Below are positions 1 to 8,930 of a stretch of DNA of 64,000 bases, piece after piece. Within the stretch, counting starts at the first letter, position 1; each line of letters opens with the position of its first letter. A program made the position numbers and the translations under genes. The stretch comes from Candidatus Avedoeria danica. Its GTDB lineage: Bacteria; Chloroflexota; Anaerolineae; Epilineales; Epilineaceae. The DNA lies in the NCBI GenBank assembly GCA_016703025.1, contig JADJCV010000004.1, positions 1,863,501 through 1,927,500 on the forward strand, written 5' to 3'. The notes under the pieces are model-generated. The model was not told the origin of the DNA, ran no database searches, and saw only the letters and a program-made list of their open reading frames with translations.

Positions 1-1
1 G

Positions 2-1627
2 GCCGGCTGGGCGGCGGCGATCGCCGCCGCGCTTGCGCCGCCGCTCGTGTACTATGCCGGCGTCGGGCGGATGTACGCGCTGGCGGCGGTCGGCGTCCTC
101 GCGTCGACGTGGGGTGTCGCCGCTTGGCTCGAAGTCGGCGGCGCGCGCCGGGGTGCGCAACGGCGCGCACACGGCTTTGTCGTGGCCGTCGCCGGAAGCG
201 CCGCGGCGCTCCTGTCGTTCTACTACAGCGGTTTTGCCCTCGCCGGGATGGGCCTCGCCGCCCTCGGCGCGCGCCCGACGACGTGGCGCCGGTGGCTCGC
301 GTGGGTCGGCGCGACGGCCGCACTCGTTGCGCCGTGGCTGATCTTCGCGCTGCCGCAGTTGGCGGCGCGGATGGCGGATCGAGCGGTCGTCGGCGAGGCG
401 CCGGGCGCGTCGCCGGCTGCGCTCTTGGCGGCCGGGTGGCGTGCGGTGCTCTTCGTGAACGCCGGCGGGCCGGTGTTGGCGGCGTGCGTCGGTGTCGCGT
501 TGGCCGTCGCGCTCGGACTCGCCCTCGACCGCGCGCCCGCGGACGTGTCGGCGCGGGCGCGGCTGGCGGCGACGGTGCTGCCGATCGTCCTCGTCTGCGC
601 CGCCGTGGCCGTCGGCGCGCGGGCGCACATGTTCGCGCCCCGCTACGCCACGGTGGCGACGCCGTTCGTGGCGCTCGGGCTCGGCTGGGCGGCGGCCGGG
701 GCGGTGCGCCGGCGTTGGACGGCGGTTCTGGCGATCGGCGCGCTCGTCGCCGCCGCGTGGCCGACGCTCTCGGGCGCGATCTACGCGCGGTCGGCGGAGT
801 GGTTCGAGGCGTACGATCCGGGGGCGATCCACCGGGCGGTCGCCGAACTGGCGCGGCCGGGTGACGTCGTGGCGTTCAACATCCTCAGCCTGGCGGGGGC
901 GTACGACAGCGCCGCGGCGGCGGACGCCGATCGCGACGACGACAACGACAGCGATGGAGGCAGCCCCGCGTGGACGTACGCCCAGCTCTGGGATCCCGTG
1001 CACGAGCCGGTGAAGGCGGCGGTCCGGCGCGTCGAGAACGCGTACGAGTCGGCGCTCCGCGGCGACGATGTCGGCACGGCGGCGCTCTGGCTCGCGCTCT
1101 ACAAGGGAACCGCCGCGTCCGACACCGCGTCGCTCAAGGCGTGGGCGGACGACGAGCTGTTTCCGTCCGCCGGCCGATGGGTGAGCGACACGCTGCTCGT
1201 CGGCTACGTCGACGCGCCGACGGACGCGACCCGCGGGTTCGAGCCGGCGGTCGCGTTCGGCAACGGCATCGCGCTGCGCCGGGCGCGGTACACGTCGACC
1301 GCGCGGACGGGCGGCAACGTCGCCGTCGCGCTGCGCTGGCGGGCCGATGCGGTGCCCGCGGGTGACGCACGCGTCGTCGTCCGGCTCGTCGACGGCAGCG
1401 GCCGCACCGTGGCGCAGCGCGACGCCGTGCCGGTGGGCGAGAGCCGGCCGACATCGAGCTGGAGCGCGGGCGAGACGCTGGACGACCGGCACGGGCTGCG
1501 GCTGCCGTTGGGGGTGGACGGGTCGTTGCGGATCGTCGTCGCGCTCGTCGACGGGGTGACGGGGGTGGTCGGGGAGGAGGTCGAGGTGGGCACAGTGACG
1601 GTGGGGGCGGGCGGGGCAGGCGGATAG
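2..1627 (+). CDS. GT39-type membrane glycosyltransferase, C-terminal part (5' end outside window)
   Basis: The frame is open from base 2 to a TAG at 1625-1627, so the start lies left of the window. The early segment PPLVYYAGVGRMYAL matches the loop-plus-helix typical of dolichyl-phosphate-mannose mannosyltransferase/ArnT-like proteins (family 39, GT-C fold), which transfer sugars from polyprenyl-phosphate donors on the outer membrane face. Several Ala/Val/Leu-rich helices follow, to about base 780. The remaining 280 or so residues look soluble and extracellular, ending in a beta-rich region. The catalytic acidic loop lies in the missing N-terminus, so activity cannot be judged. An acidic insert (Asp-rich, bases 925-960) is a likely surface loop. 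A second, complete GT39 gene lies at 45794-48148. Confidence 0.75.
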   Translation, partial: AGWAAAIAAALAPPLVYYAGVGRMYALAAVGVLASTWGVAAWLEVGGARRGAQRRAHGFVVAVAGSAAALLSFYYSGFALAGMGLAALGARPTTWRRWLAWVGATAALVAPWLIFALPQLAARMADRAVVGEAPGASPAALLAAGWRAVLFVNAGGPVLAACVGVALAVALGLALDRAPADVSARARLAATVLPIVLVCAAVAVGARAHMFAPRYATVATPFVALGLGWAAAGAVRRRWTAVLAIGALVAAAWPTLSGAIYARSAEWFEAYDPGAIHRAVAELARPGDVVAFNILSLAGAYDSAAAADADRDDDNDSDGGSPAWTYAQLWDPVHEPVKAAVRRVENAYESALRGDDVGTAALWLALYKGTAASDTASLKAWADDELFPSAGRWVSDTLLVGYVDAPTDATRGFEPAVAFGNGIALRRARYTSTARTGGNVAVALRWRADAVPAGDARVVVRLVDGSGRTVAQRDAVPVGESRPTSSWSAGETLDDRHGLRLPLGVDGSLRIVVALVDGVTGVVGEEVEVGTVTVGAGGAGG

Positions 1628-1642
1628 GATCGGGGGCGGATT

Positions 1643-1696
1643 GGGTGTTGTCGATTCGGTCAACGGCTGAAGCCGTCGACCGAATCGACAACACCC
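1643..1696. terminator. Long perfect hairpin between convergent genes
   Basis: Arms 1643-1661 and 1678-1696 are perfect 19-bp reverse complements. After one mismatch the stem continues with ACGGCT (1663-1668) and AGCCGT (1671-1676), leaving a two-base centre. It sits 15 bases after the stop of the upstream plus-strand gene and 25 bases beyond the stop of the minus-strand DUF1800 gene, so it could end transcription from both sides. No clear T-run follows. Confidence 0.7.
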
Positions 1697-1721
1697 CCCG
1701 TCCGACACCCCCGACCCCCCG

Positions 1722-3326
1722 CTACTTCCACTGCATGTACGGGCTCGCCAGGATCAGCGCCACCGCACGCAGCTCGTCCTGCCCCGCCGACCGTCCCGGG
1801 TCGTTCGGGTCGGCGCCGGCGCCGTTCAGGCAGTTCACGATGATCTCTCGGTCCTCGGGCAGCATCGGGCGGCCGAGGAGGGTGAGGATCCAGTGATCGG
1901 CGATCGCGTCCGCGCCGACGAGGTTGGCCGGGCGGTGCTCGTGGGGCTTGTAGCCGGGCACGGTCGATCCCCTGGCGATCGCGAACGCCAGGTTCCAGCG
2001 GTGCAGCATGCCGGCGGCCGACGTCCACGGGAGTTTGACGTCCGGGTAGCCGTCCGGCGTCAGCCAGGCGAACGGAATCTGGCCGAGCTTGAACATGTGA
2101 CCGTTGTAGCCCACGAGATGCTCGTACCACAGCGTGAAGGCCATCGACCGGTCGCCGAGCGCGGGCACGAGCACGTCGCGCGGCGTGCCGACGGCCCGCA
2201 TCATCCGCACGGCCAGGTCGATCGGGCGGGCGAGCTTGCCGCCGTACCGGCCGAACGCGCCTCCGAACTCGTCCGACGTGAGGATCGCGCGCACCATCGC
2301 GCCGATGTGGCCGTCCGTCTGCCGGTAGACGTCCGCGATGCGCGCCACGAGCGCGGGAGCGGCCACCTCGGGGTCGTCGGCCACGAAGCGGCGGACGAGC
2401 TTGGCGGCCAGGAAGCGGGGCGTCGCCGGGTGGTTGCACAGGAGGTCGAGGACGATCACGCCGTCCTGGATGCCGCCGCCGGCCGGGATGTGGTGGCCGA
2501 GGACGGTCTTCGGACCCTCGTCGTGGTCCTGCGGCTTGAACAGGAACGTGCCGTACACCGGGTCCTGCCACTTCATGTTGCGGGTCCAGCCAGTGAAGCA
2601 CCGAGCCACCTCGAGGACGTCGCGCTCGGTGTACGGTGCCCCGTCGACCGCCACGCCGAGCGTGTGGAGCTCCATGATCTCGCGGGCATAGTTCTCGTTC
2701 GGCTTGCCTTTGACGTTCTCGATGTTGTTGAGGTAGATGAGCATCGCCGGGCTGTGGGCCGAAGCGTTCAGCAGGTCGCGGAAGCGGCCGAGCGCGTGCG
2801 GCCGGATCGTCTCGCGGTCGTCGACGGTCTTGTAGTAGTCGACGCCCTCCTGGAGCTGGTAGATCGAGAAGTGGTCGCTCCAGAAGTCGACCATGACCTC
2901 GAACAGCTGGCGTCGGCTGAACGTCTGGCGATAGAACATCGCCGCGTTCAAGGCATCCGGGATGTGGTACGTGCGGATCGTCGTCTGCGACAGCTCGTTC
3001 AGCGACATGCCGAGCGTCGGCAGACCGGCCAGCACCGCGTCCTCGACGGCCGAGTCGTCGATCCCGGCCGGCTCGAGCTGGGCATCGATCCACGCCGCCG
3101 TGCCCACGGCCCGCACTTCGGCGAGGTCGTCGGCCGATGGGCCGAAGGCGGCGCGGCTGAGGAGGTGGACGGCGGGGTCGGGGGGCGGCATCTGCGCGCT
3201 GTCGGCCGCCAGCCAGGCGCGCTGCGGAGCTGCGTCGCCGCGGGCGCTTGCGATGCCGCGGGAGCGGCGGCCGCCGAGGCCGACGAACTGCCGTCGCGAG
3301 AGCCGAGCCGGGTTCCGATCGCCCAT
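1722..3326 (-). CDS. DUF1800 family protein
   Basis: A 534-residue protein with the features of DUF1800 (PF08811): an HLLSRAAFGPS segment near residue 55, a WSDHFS motif around residue 150, NENYAREIMELHTLGV near 215 and RCFTGW near 245. The family is widespread in Planctomycetes, Chloroflexi and Acidobacteria and its biochemical role is unknown. The start is supported by AAGGAGG nine bases upstream. The N-terminus carries SRRQF, a twin-arginine export motif, but the expected hydrophobic stretch after it is absent. DUF1800 genes are usually paired with a DUF1501 gene, and none is next to this one. Identification of the family is firm; export is uncertain. Confidence 0.9.
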   Translation of the reverse strand: MGDRNPARLSRRQFVGLGGRRSRGIASARGDAAPQRAWLAADSAQMPPPDPAVHLLSRAAFGPSADDLAEVRAVGTAAWIDAQLEPAGIDDSAVEDAVLAGLPTLGMSLNELSQTTIRTYHIPDALNAAMFYRQTFSRRQLFEVMVDFWSDHFSIYQLQEGVDYYKTVDDRETIRPHALGRFRDLLNASAHSPAMLIYLNNIENVKGKPNENYAREIMELHTLGVAVDGAPYTERDVLEVARCFTGWTRNMKWQDPVYGTFLFKPQDHDEGPKTVLGHHIPAGGGIQDGVIVLDLLCNHPATPRFLAAKLVRRFVADDPEVAAPALVARIADVYRQTDGHIGAMVRAILTSDEFGGAFGRYGGKLARPIDLAVRMMRAVGTPRDVLVPALGDRSMAFTLWYEHLVGYNGHMFKLGQIPFAWLTPDGYPDVKLPWTSAAGMLHRWNLAFAIARGSTVPGYKPHEHRPANLVGADAIADHWILTLLGRPMLPEDREIIVNCLNGAGADPNDPGRSAGQDELRAVALILASPYMQWK

Positions 3327-3466
3327 GGCCTTCGTCCTCCTTGTGCGTGACGATTACATGGGCGGGGGGCGGGTGGGGGTCACGGGGCGCGGTGAGAACG
3401 ACGGGCGGTGGCGAACGACGGCGAACGACCGGGGCGGGGAAGCCGTGCGCGCCGGCTCGACAACGG

Positions 3467-3501
3467 GAGAGGGCGGCGACCCATGTGGTCGCCGCCCTCT
3501 C
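3467..3501. terminator. 15-bp perfect hairpin
   Basis: GAGAGGGCGGCGACC (3467-3481) pairs perfectly with 3487-3501 around a five-base loop. It lies about 57 bases downstream of the stop of the minus-strand gene 3558-4745 and is the best candidate terminator for it. There is no T-run on the minus strand. Confidence 0.6.
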
Positions 3502-3557
3502 GATTTCGTCCCTCAGCGCACGGTCGGCCGCAGTGCCGACGTGGCGTGTGTCGACCG

Positions 3558-4745
3558 CTACTGGGCGCCGGTGCCCCCACCCGTCGCGCCCATGGAGACG
3601 ACGCGGTACGTCAGGATGCGGCCCGGCAGGTAGTTGAAGACCTGGACGTTCACCGGTCCGTCGAACGAAGGCGTGAACTCGACGGTGGCGTTGCCGTTGC
3701 CGAGCATGGCTTGGCCGAGCTTGCCGAACGGGCCCCAGACGCCGAAGCCGGCGCCGTTCCAGCTGGCCGGGGCGTCGATGGCGCCGTGGATCGTGACGTT
3801 GTAGTTCGTGCCCCGGACGACGTTGAACGAGAGGTCGGCCGAGGCGCCGGCCGGGTTGCCCTCGAGGCTGCCGCCGCCGGGGGCCGGCGCGGCGGTCGTC
3901 GAACGCGTCGCCGCACCCGTTGTCGCGCCGCTCGCCGTCGCGGCACCCGCGGCCGCGGCCGGCGCAACGGGCGCCGCCGATGTCGTGGCGCCGCCGATGA
4001 CGCCGCCGGCCGGCGCGAAGTTGCCGACGCGCACGCAGCCGTCGTCCCAGAACGAGTCGTTGTGCTTGACCGGGAACTCCATCGAGCTGTGGGTGTACAC
4101 CGTGATCGAGCCGCCCTTGGCGACGGCGGAGACAGCGAGGTTGACCCACGCGTCGACCGTGCGCACGGGCGCGGACCAGACAACGGTGGCCGGCGGCGCA
4201 GAGCCCATCAGCGGCACGGCGCCCGTCGGGTCGATGCCGACGCGGATCTCGTAGTTGCCGGGCTTGTCCTTGTCGGACAGGAACGTCCGGCGGACCGGGT
4301 CGAACGCGTCGCCCTCGCCACTGTACGCCTGGGCGAAGATGCTGAACGTGTAGGCTGTCCCGGCGCGGGAAGCGACCTTCTGGTACACGCCGGCGGTGTG
4401 CGTGCCCCACGTCGTGAACCACTTCATGCTGTTCGCGCCGGAGTGGACGCGCGCCGAGTCGCCGCCGATGGCCGTCTGCTCGACCTTGAACTCGGGCTCG
4501 CGGTTCCAGGTGGAATTGCCGCGCACGAACCACGGCGACCAGCCATTGCCGACGGCCGACGACAAGCTGGTGCCCTCGGACTCGGTCTTGTGTGAGGCGC
4601 CCTCGAAGCCGGGGTTCTGGAGGAGGTTGCCGGCACATCCGGCCTGGGCGGCGGGCGCGGCATGTGCCGCCGGCGCCGCGGATGCGGAGAGGACGATGGC
4701 GGCCGCGAGGGCCGCGGCGGCGGGGACGAACAGCGAAACACGCAC
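3558..4745 (-). CDS. Secreted protein with carbohydrate-binding-like N-terminal domain
   Basis: A 395-residue protein with a Sec signal peptide (hydrophobic Ala/Val core at residues 7-25, likely cut after AAHA). Directly after it, NLLQNPGFEG is the usual opening of CBM/galactose-binding-like beta-sandwich domains, which spans to about residue 240. A low-complexity Ala/Thr/Pro linker follows (about 245-295). The C-terminal 95 residues (from about SADLSFNVV) resemble pre-peptidase-type beta-sandwiches found in secreted bacterial proteins. The GTG start has AGGAG seven bases upstream. It is divergent from the glycoside hydrolase at 4908, with 162 bases between them. A role in binding polysaccharide at the cell surface is inferred from the fold only. 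Confidence 0.75.
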   Translation of the reverse strand: MRVSLFVPAAAALAAAIVLSASAAPAAHAAPAAQAGCAGNLLQNPGFEGASHKTESEGTSLSSAVGNGWSPWFVRGNSTWNREPEFKVEQTAIGGDSARVHSGANSMKWFTTWGTHTAGVYQKVASRAGTAYTFSIFAQAYSGEGDAFDPVRRTFLSDKDKPGNYEIRVGIDPTGAVPLMGSAPPATVVWSAPVRTVDAWVNLAVSAVAKGGSITVYTHSSMEFPVKHNDSFWDDGCVRVGNFAPAGGVIGGATTSAAPVAPAAAAGAATASGATTGAATRSTTAAPAPGGGSLEGNPAGASADLSFNVVRGTNYNVTIHGAIDAPASWNGAGFGVWGPFGKLGQAMLGNGNATVEFTPSFDGPVNVQVFNYLPGRILTYRVVSMGATGGGTGAQ

Positions 4746-4907
4746 GGGGCGCTCCTGATGGCACGCGACGATTACGAGAGGTGGCAGGGCCGGCGCGATT
4801 GTATGGCGGGAGATCGCGCACGGTCAACGGGCACCGCACGCCGCATGCGGCCGTGGTATCCTGTCGCGCCGTGCCGCGACGCTGCGCCGCAATCCCAGGA
4901 CGATGCC

Positions 4908-6146
4908 ATGACGCGCCTCTTTGCTTCCGCCCGACGCTTCCGCCCCAACCTTCGCCGACTCGCGCTCCTCGCCGCCGGCGCCGTCGTGAGCGCCGCCGTC
5001 GTCGCCTGCAACGGCGATGCGGATCAGCCGACCGCCGAACCGGCCAGCGGCCTGCCGACGCCGACGCTTGTCGTGCGCGGGCGCATGGGCGGGGAGATGG
5101 ACGACGTGCCGCGGCGGACGTCGCCGGTGGCGCTCGGATCGCCGGAGTATGCCGTGCAGGGGTTCCTGTGGTGGCGGCCCGAGGTGGCGGAGCGCGACCT
5201 GCTCATCGCCAAGGACATGGGCTTCACGTGGGTCAAGCAGATGTTCAGCTGGCGGGACATCGAGACGGAGAAGGGCAAGTTCGACTGGTCCAAGGCCGAC
5301 CACATCGTCCGCAAGGCGATCGAGTACCAGGACATCCACCTCCTGATCCGGCTCGACTTCCAGCCGGAGTGGGCCCGCTCGGGGTGCTCCGATCAAGGGC
5401 CGCCGAACGACCCGCAGGACTACTTCAATTACGTCGGCGCCGTCGCCGCGCGCTACCGCGGCCAAGTGGCGGCCTATCAGATCTGGAACGAGCCGAACCT
5501 GGCGCGCGAGTGGTGCGATCAAGCGCCCGACCCGGCCGCGTACGCCGCTCTGCTCAAGGGCAGCTACGCCGCGATCAAGGCGGCCGACCCGACGGCGTAC
5601 GTCATCTCGGCGGGCATTTCGCCCACCGGCACCCAGCCGCCCGAAGCGTACCCCGACGACGACTATCTCGACCGCCTATACACCGCGATGGGCGGCGACT
5701 CGACGGGCTACTTCGACCTCCTCGGCGTCCACGCTGCCGGCTTCGCCGCGCCGCCCGAGACGTCGCCCGACGAGGCGGCCGCCAACCCTGCCTTCGGCGG
5801 CGAGCGGTTCTTCACGTTCCGCCGCGTCGAAGACATGCGCGCGATCATGACGAAGTACGGCGACGACGACACGCGGATGGCGATCCTCGAGATGGGCTGG
5901 ACGAGCGACACCGTCCACGATGCCTACAAGTGGCATGCCGTGACCGAGGAGACGAAGGCGGATTACCTCGTCCGAGCGTACGCCTACGCTCGGGACAACT
6001 GGTCGCCGTGGATGACCGTCATGTCCACCATCTACCTCTGCAACGCCGACTGGACGGCAGCCGACGAGCAGTACTGGTGGTGCGTGAACAACCCGGACGG
6101 CACACCCCGTCCGGCGTTCGAAGCGTTGAAGGCCATGCCCAAGTAG
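4908..6146 (+). CDS. Lipoprotein glycoside hydrolase, clan GH-A
   Basis: A 412-residue protein. The start is the ATG at 4908, with AGGA seven bases upstream. The N-terminus is a lipoprotein signal (hydrophobic core, then AAVVAC lipobox, Cys about 34), so the enzyme should be anchored outside the cytoplasmic membrane. A TIM-barrel glycosidase follows. YQIWNEPN holds the acid/base Glu195 with the preceding Asn typical of clan A, and ILEMGWTS holds the likely nucleophile Glu328 at the end of strand 7. The overall pattern is closest to GH39/GH5-like bacterial enzymes, but the substrate cannot be read from the sequence. The stop TAG at 6144-6146 is the start of a hairpin repeat. Confidence 0.85.
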   Translation: MTRLFASARRFRPNLRRLALLAAGAVVSAAVVACNGDADQPTAEPASGLPTPTLVVRGRMGGEMDDVPRRTSPVALGSPEYAVQGFLWWRPEVAERDLLIAKDMGFTWVKQMFSWRDIETEKGKFDWSKADHIVRKAIEYQDIHLLIRLDFQPEWARSGCSDQGPPNDPQDYFNYVGAVAARYRGQVAAYQIWNEPNLAREWCDQAPDPAAYAALLKGSYAAIKAADPTAYVISAGISPTGTQPPEAYPDDDYLDRLYTAMGGDSTGYFDLLGVHAAGFAAPPETSPDEAAANPAFGGERFFTFRRVEDMRAIMTKYGDDDTRMAILEMGWTSDTVHDAYKWHAVTEETKADYLVRAYAYARDNWSPWMTVMSTIYLCNADWTAADEQYWWCVNNPDGTPRPAFEALKAMPK

Positions 6147-6167
6147 GGGCAGGCCCCCTTGCCTGCC
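6144..6167 (+). repeat. TAGGGGC-type palindromic repeat supplying the stop codon
   Basis: GGCAGGC (6148-6154) pairs with GCCTGCC (6161-6167). The repeat begins TAGGGGCAGG, and that TAG is the stop codon of the glycoside hydrolase gene. It resembles the elements at 8900-8930 and 48182-48204. It may attenuate or end transcription before the ABC operon, whose first start is 24 bases further on. Confidence 0.5.
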
Positions 6168-6190
6168 ATCCCTTCGCCAACGGTGCCCCT

Positions 6191-7279
6191 ATGACCGACC
6201 CGTACCCCGCCGTCTGGGCCAACGACCTCGCCAAGACGTTCCGCGTGCCGGAGCGTGAGGCGGGCGTGCTGGCCGCCGTGAAGAGCCTCGTCCACCGGCG
6301 GATGAAGGACGTGGCGGCGGTGAAGGGCGTCACGTTCCGGCTCGAGCCGGGCGAGGTCGTCGGGTTCCTCGGGCCGAACGGGGCCGGGAAGACGACGACG
6401 CTCAAAATGCTGGCGGGGCTGCTCCACCCGACGGCCGGGCAGGCCGCCGTGCTCGGGCACGTGCCGTGGAAGCGCGAGAGGGCGCTGCTCAGCCGGATCA
6501 CGCTGGTCATGGGCAACCGCAACCAGATGCAGTGGGACCTGCCGGCGCTGGACAGCTTCGCGTTGAACGCCGCCATCTACCGGCTGCCGCCGGCCGACTT
6601 CCTCCGGACGCGCGATGAGCTGATCGAACTGATGGGCGTGGCCGACCTCGTGACGAAGCCGGTGCGGAACCTGAGCTTGGGCGAGCGGATGAAGATGGAG
6701 TTCATCGCCTCGCTCCTCCACCGGCCGCACGTCCTGTTCCTGGATGAGCCGACGATCGGCCTCGACGTGACGGCACAGCGCACGCTGCGGCAGTTCGTGG
6801 CGGAGTACAACCGGCGGACCGGGGCGACCGTGCTCCTCACGAGCCACTACATGGCCGACGTCACGGCGCTCTGCAAGCGCGTGATCGTCATCCACCACGG
6901 CAGCCTGTTGTACGACGGCGACCTGGCGGGGCTCGGCGAGCAGTTCGCGGCGTACAAGACGCTTGGAGTGACGCTTGAGGTCGACGGTGTCGTCGGGGGC
7001 CGCGTCGGGCTCGGCGTCGACTGGGCGGCGTACGGTGAGGTCGTCGCCACGGACGGGGCGAAGGTGACGATCCAGGTGCCGCGCGCCTCGGCGTCGGCGG
7101 TCGCGGCGCGCGTGCTGTCCGAGCTGCAGGTGGCGGACCTGACGATCGAAGACCCACCGATCGACGAGGTGATCGCGCGCGTGTTCGAGGCGGGCGCGGC
7201 GACGGCATCCGCCGAGTCGGACGGCGACGACGATGCGGTGTCGGCCGTCGTCGATCCCGCCGCGACCCCGGCGTCCTGA
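6191..7279 (+). CDS. ABC-2 transporter ATP-binding protein (COG4586 type)
   Basis: A 362-residue ATPase of the export-type ABC-2 class. The Walker A motif GPNGAGKTT lies at residues 61-69, the signature is LSLGERMKMEF (near 160-170) and Walker B with its D-loop is LFLDEPTIGLD (near 185), followed by the switch His in LLTSHY. The N-terminal extension before the nucleotide-binding core (KSLVHRR, residues 31-37) is characteristic of the COG4586 group. The last 100 residues form the extra C-terminal domain of that group. It is the first gene of a three-gene operon with two dissimilar permeases. These COG4586/4587/3694 systems are predicted exporters with unknown substrate. The start is ATG; the Shine-Dalgarno is weak. 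Confidence 0.9.
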   Translation: MTDPYPAVWANDLAKTFRVPEREAGVLAAVKSLVHRRMKDVAAVKGVTFRLEPGEVVGFLGPNGAGKTTTLKMLAGLLHPTAGQAAVLGHVPWKRERALLSRITLVMGNRNQMQWDLPALDSFALNAAIYRLPPADFLRTRDELIELMGVADLVTKPVRNLSLGERMKMEFIASLLHRPHVLFLDEPTIGLDVTAQRTLRQFVAEYNRRTGATVLLTSHYMADVTALCKRVIVIHHGSLLYDGDLAGLGEQFAAYKTLGVTLEVDGVVGGRVGLGVDWAAYGEVVATDGAKVTIQVPRASASAVAARVLSELQVADLTIEDPPIDEVIARVFEAGAATASAESDGDDDAVSAVVDPAATPAS

Positions 7280-7281
7280 CG

Positions 7282-8076
7282 ATGCTGCGCTTGTACGCCG
7301 GCGCGGCGCGGATGTCGATCCTGGACCAGCTCCAGTACCGGACGGCCAACTACCTCTACATGATCGGCATGATCGCCGAGCCCGTGATCTACCTCGTCGT
7401 GTGGTCGACGGTGGCCGAATCGCAGGGCGGGTCGGTCGGCGGGTACTCGGCGGGGGCGCTGGCGGCGTATTACATCGTCTGGACGCTCGTGCGGAACATG
7501 AACATCGTCCTGACGCCCTATGCCTGGGAGTGGCGGATCAAGGACGGACAGCTCTCCAGCGAGCTACTGAAGCCCGTCCACCCGATCCACCGCGACCTCG
7601 GCGGGTTCGCCGGCTGGAAGATCGTGACGATCCTCTACTGGCTGCCGATCGCCGCCATTCTGGTGTGGCTCTTCCCGCCGGCGTTCAGCACGGACACGTT
7701 CTCGGTGCTCGCGTTCGTCGTGGCGTTGTGGGGCGGCTTCCTCGTGCGGTTCATGCTCCTGTGGGCGCTCGGCCTCGTCACGTTCTGGACGACGCGCGTC
7801 GGGGCGATCTTCGATGTCTTCTTCACGGTCGAGCTCCTCGCGTCGGGCCGGCTCGTGCCGCTGTCCCTCATGCCGCCGTGGGCGCAGACCGCGGCGGACT
7901 GGCTGCCGTTCCAGTGGGCGTTCCAGTTCCCGATCGAGACGCTCATCGGCCGCCTCAGCCGGGCCGAGATCCTGCGCGGGCTCGGGATGCAGGCGTTCTG
8001 GACGCTCGTCGGCGTCGGGATCCTGGTCGTCGTCTGGCCGCGGGCGGTGAAGCGCTACTCGGCGGTCGGGGGATGA
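7282..8076 (+). CDS. ABC-2 permease (COG4587 type, PF06182)
   Basis: A 264-residue polytopic membrane protein with about six hydrophobic helices. It starts two bases after the ATPase stop, so the two are almost certainly co-translated. The N-terminal LDQLQYRTANYLYM and the SSELLKPVHPIHRDL loop after the second helix pair are typical of this permease group, the loop being the likely contact site for the ATPase. It pairs with the next gene to form a heterodimeric channel. The substrate is unknown. Confidence 0.9.
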   Translation: MLRLYAGAARMSILDQLQYRTANYLYMIGMIAEPVIYLVVWSTVAESQGGSVGGYSAGALAAYYIVWTLVRNMNIVLTPYAWEWRIKDGQLSSELLKPVHPIHRDLGGFAGWKIVTILYWLPIAAILVWLFPPAFSTDTFSVLAFVVALWGGFLVRFMLLWALGLVTFWTTRVGAIFDVFFTVELLASGRLVPLSLMPPWAQTAADWLPFQWAFQFPIETLIGRLSRAEILRGLGMQAFWTLVGVGILVVVWPRAVKRYSAVGG

Positions 8077-8080
8077 AACC

Positions 8081-8866
8081 GTGAACGTTGTCCGCTTGGC
8101 CGCCGCCCACTGGCGGGTGAACGCGCTGAACGAGCTCCAGTACCGCGTGAACCTCGTCGTCCAGCTCTTCCAGTCCGTCATCGCGCTCGCGACGGGCCTC
8201 ATCGGCCTGTCGCTCGTCTTCCGCCAGACGGACGATCTGGCTGGCTGGTCGCGGCCGGAGCTGCTGGCCGTGATGGGCGTCCACCTGTTGATGGGCGGGA
8301 TCATCCAGGCCGTGGTCCAGCCGAACATGCAGCGGCTGATGGGCGATGTCCAGAACGGCCTGTTCGATTACAGCCTCGTGAAGCCGGTCGACGCGCAGGC
8401 GCTCTCGAGCGTGCGGGAACTGCGGATCTGGCAGGTCGTCGACGTCCTCGTCGGTGCCGCTGTTCTCGCGGTCGCCGTCGTGCAGCTGGATGCGCGCGTC
8501 GGCGTCGGCCAGGCGCTGTGGTTCGTCGTCGCCCTCGTCCTCGGCGCGCTGTCCATCTACAGCTTCTGGCTGATCCTGACGACGGGCGTCTTCTGGATCA
8601 TCCGCATCGAGAACATCGTCGAGCTCTTCCAAGGCGTCTACCAGGCCGGGCGCTGGCCGGTCGGGATCTACCCGCCGTGGCTGCGGGGCGGCCTGACGTT
8701 CCTCGTGCCGGTCGCGTTCGCCGTGACCGTCCCGTCCGAAGCGATGACCGGGCGGCTCACGCCGCAGACGATGGCGCTGGCGTTCGGCGTGGCGATGGGG
8801 CTGATGGCGGTGGCGCGGGGGGTGTGGCGGCTGGGGGTGCGGCGGTACGGGGGGGCGTCGGCGTAA
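8081..8866 (+). CDS. ABC-2 permease (COG3694 type, PF06182)
   Basis: A 261-residue partner permease starting with GTG four bases after the previous stop; a GGGGG stretch just upstream can serve as ribosome binding site. About six hydrophobic helices are visible. The loop NGLFDYSLVKPVDAQ corresponds to the SSELLKPVHP loop of the first permease, showing that the two are paralogous halves. It ends the operon; the next gene is convergent and a strong hairpin lies between them at 8900-8930. Confidence 0.9.
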   Translation: MNVVRLAAAHWRVNALNELQYRVNLVVQLFQSVIALATGLIGLSLVFRQTDDLAGWSRPELLAVMGVHLLMGGIIQAVVQPNMQRLMGDVQNGLFDYSLVKPVDAQALSSVRELRIWQVVDVLVGAAVLAVAVVQLDARVGVGQALWFVVALVLGALSIYSFWLILTTGVFWIIRIENIVELFQGVYQAGRWPVGIYPPWLRGGLTFLVPVAFAVTVPSEAMTGRLTPQTMALAFGVAMGLMAVARGVWRLGVRRYGGASA

Positions 8867-8899
8867 CAGCTGTCCGCCGCGATCCGTCCGTGTCCGCGA

Positions 8900-8930
8900 G
8901 TAGGGGCGAAGCAATTTGCTTCGCCCCTAC
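8900..8930. terminator. Perfect 15-bp palindrome shared by convergent gene ends
   Basis: GTAGGGGCGAAGCAA (8900-8914) is perfectly complementary to 8916-8930 around a single base. It lies 33 bases after the ABC operon and overlaps the stop codon of the minus-strand lipoprotein gene: on that strand the stop TAG is bases 2-4 of the repeat. Being symmetrical, it can act on transcripts from either side. Confidence 0.75.
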
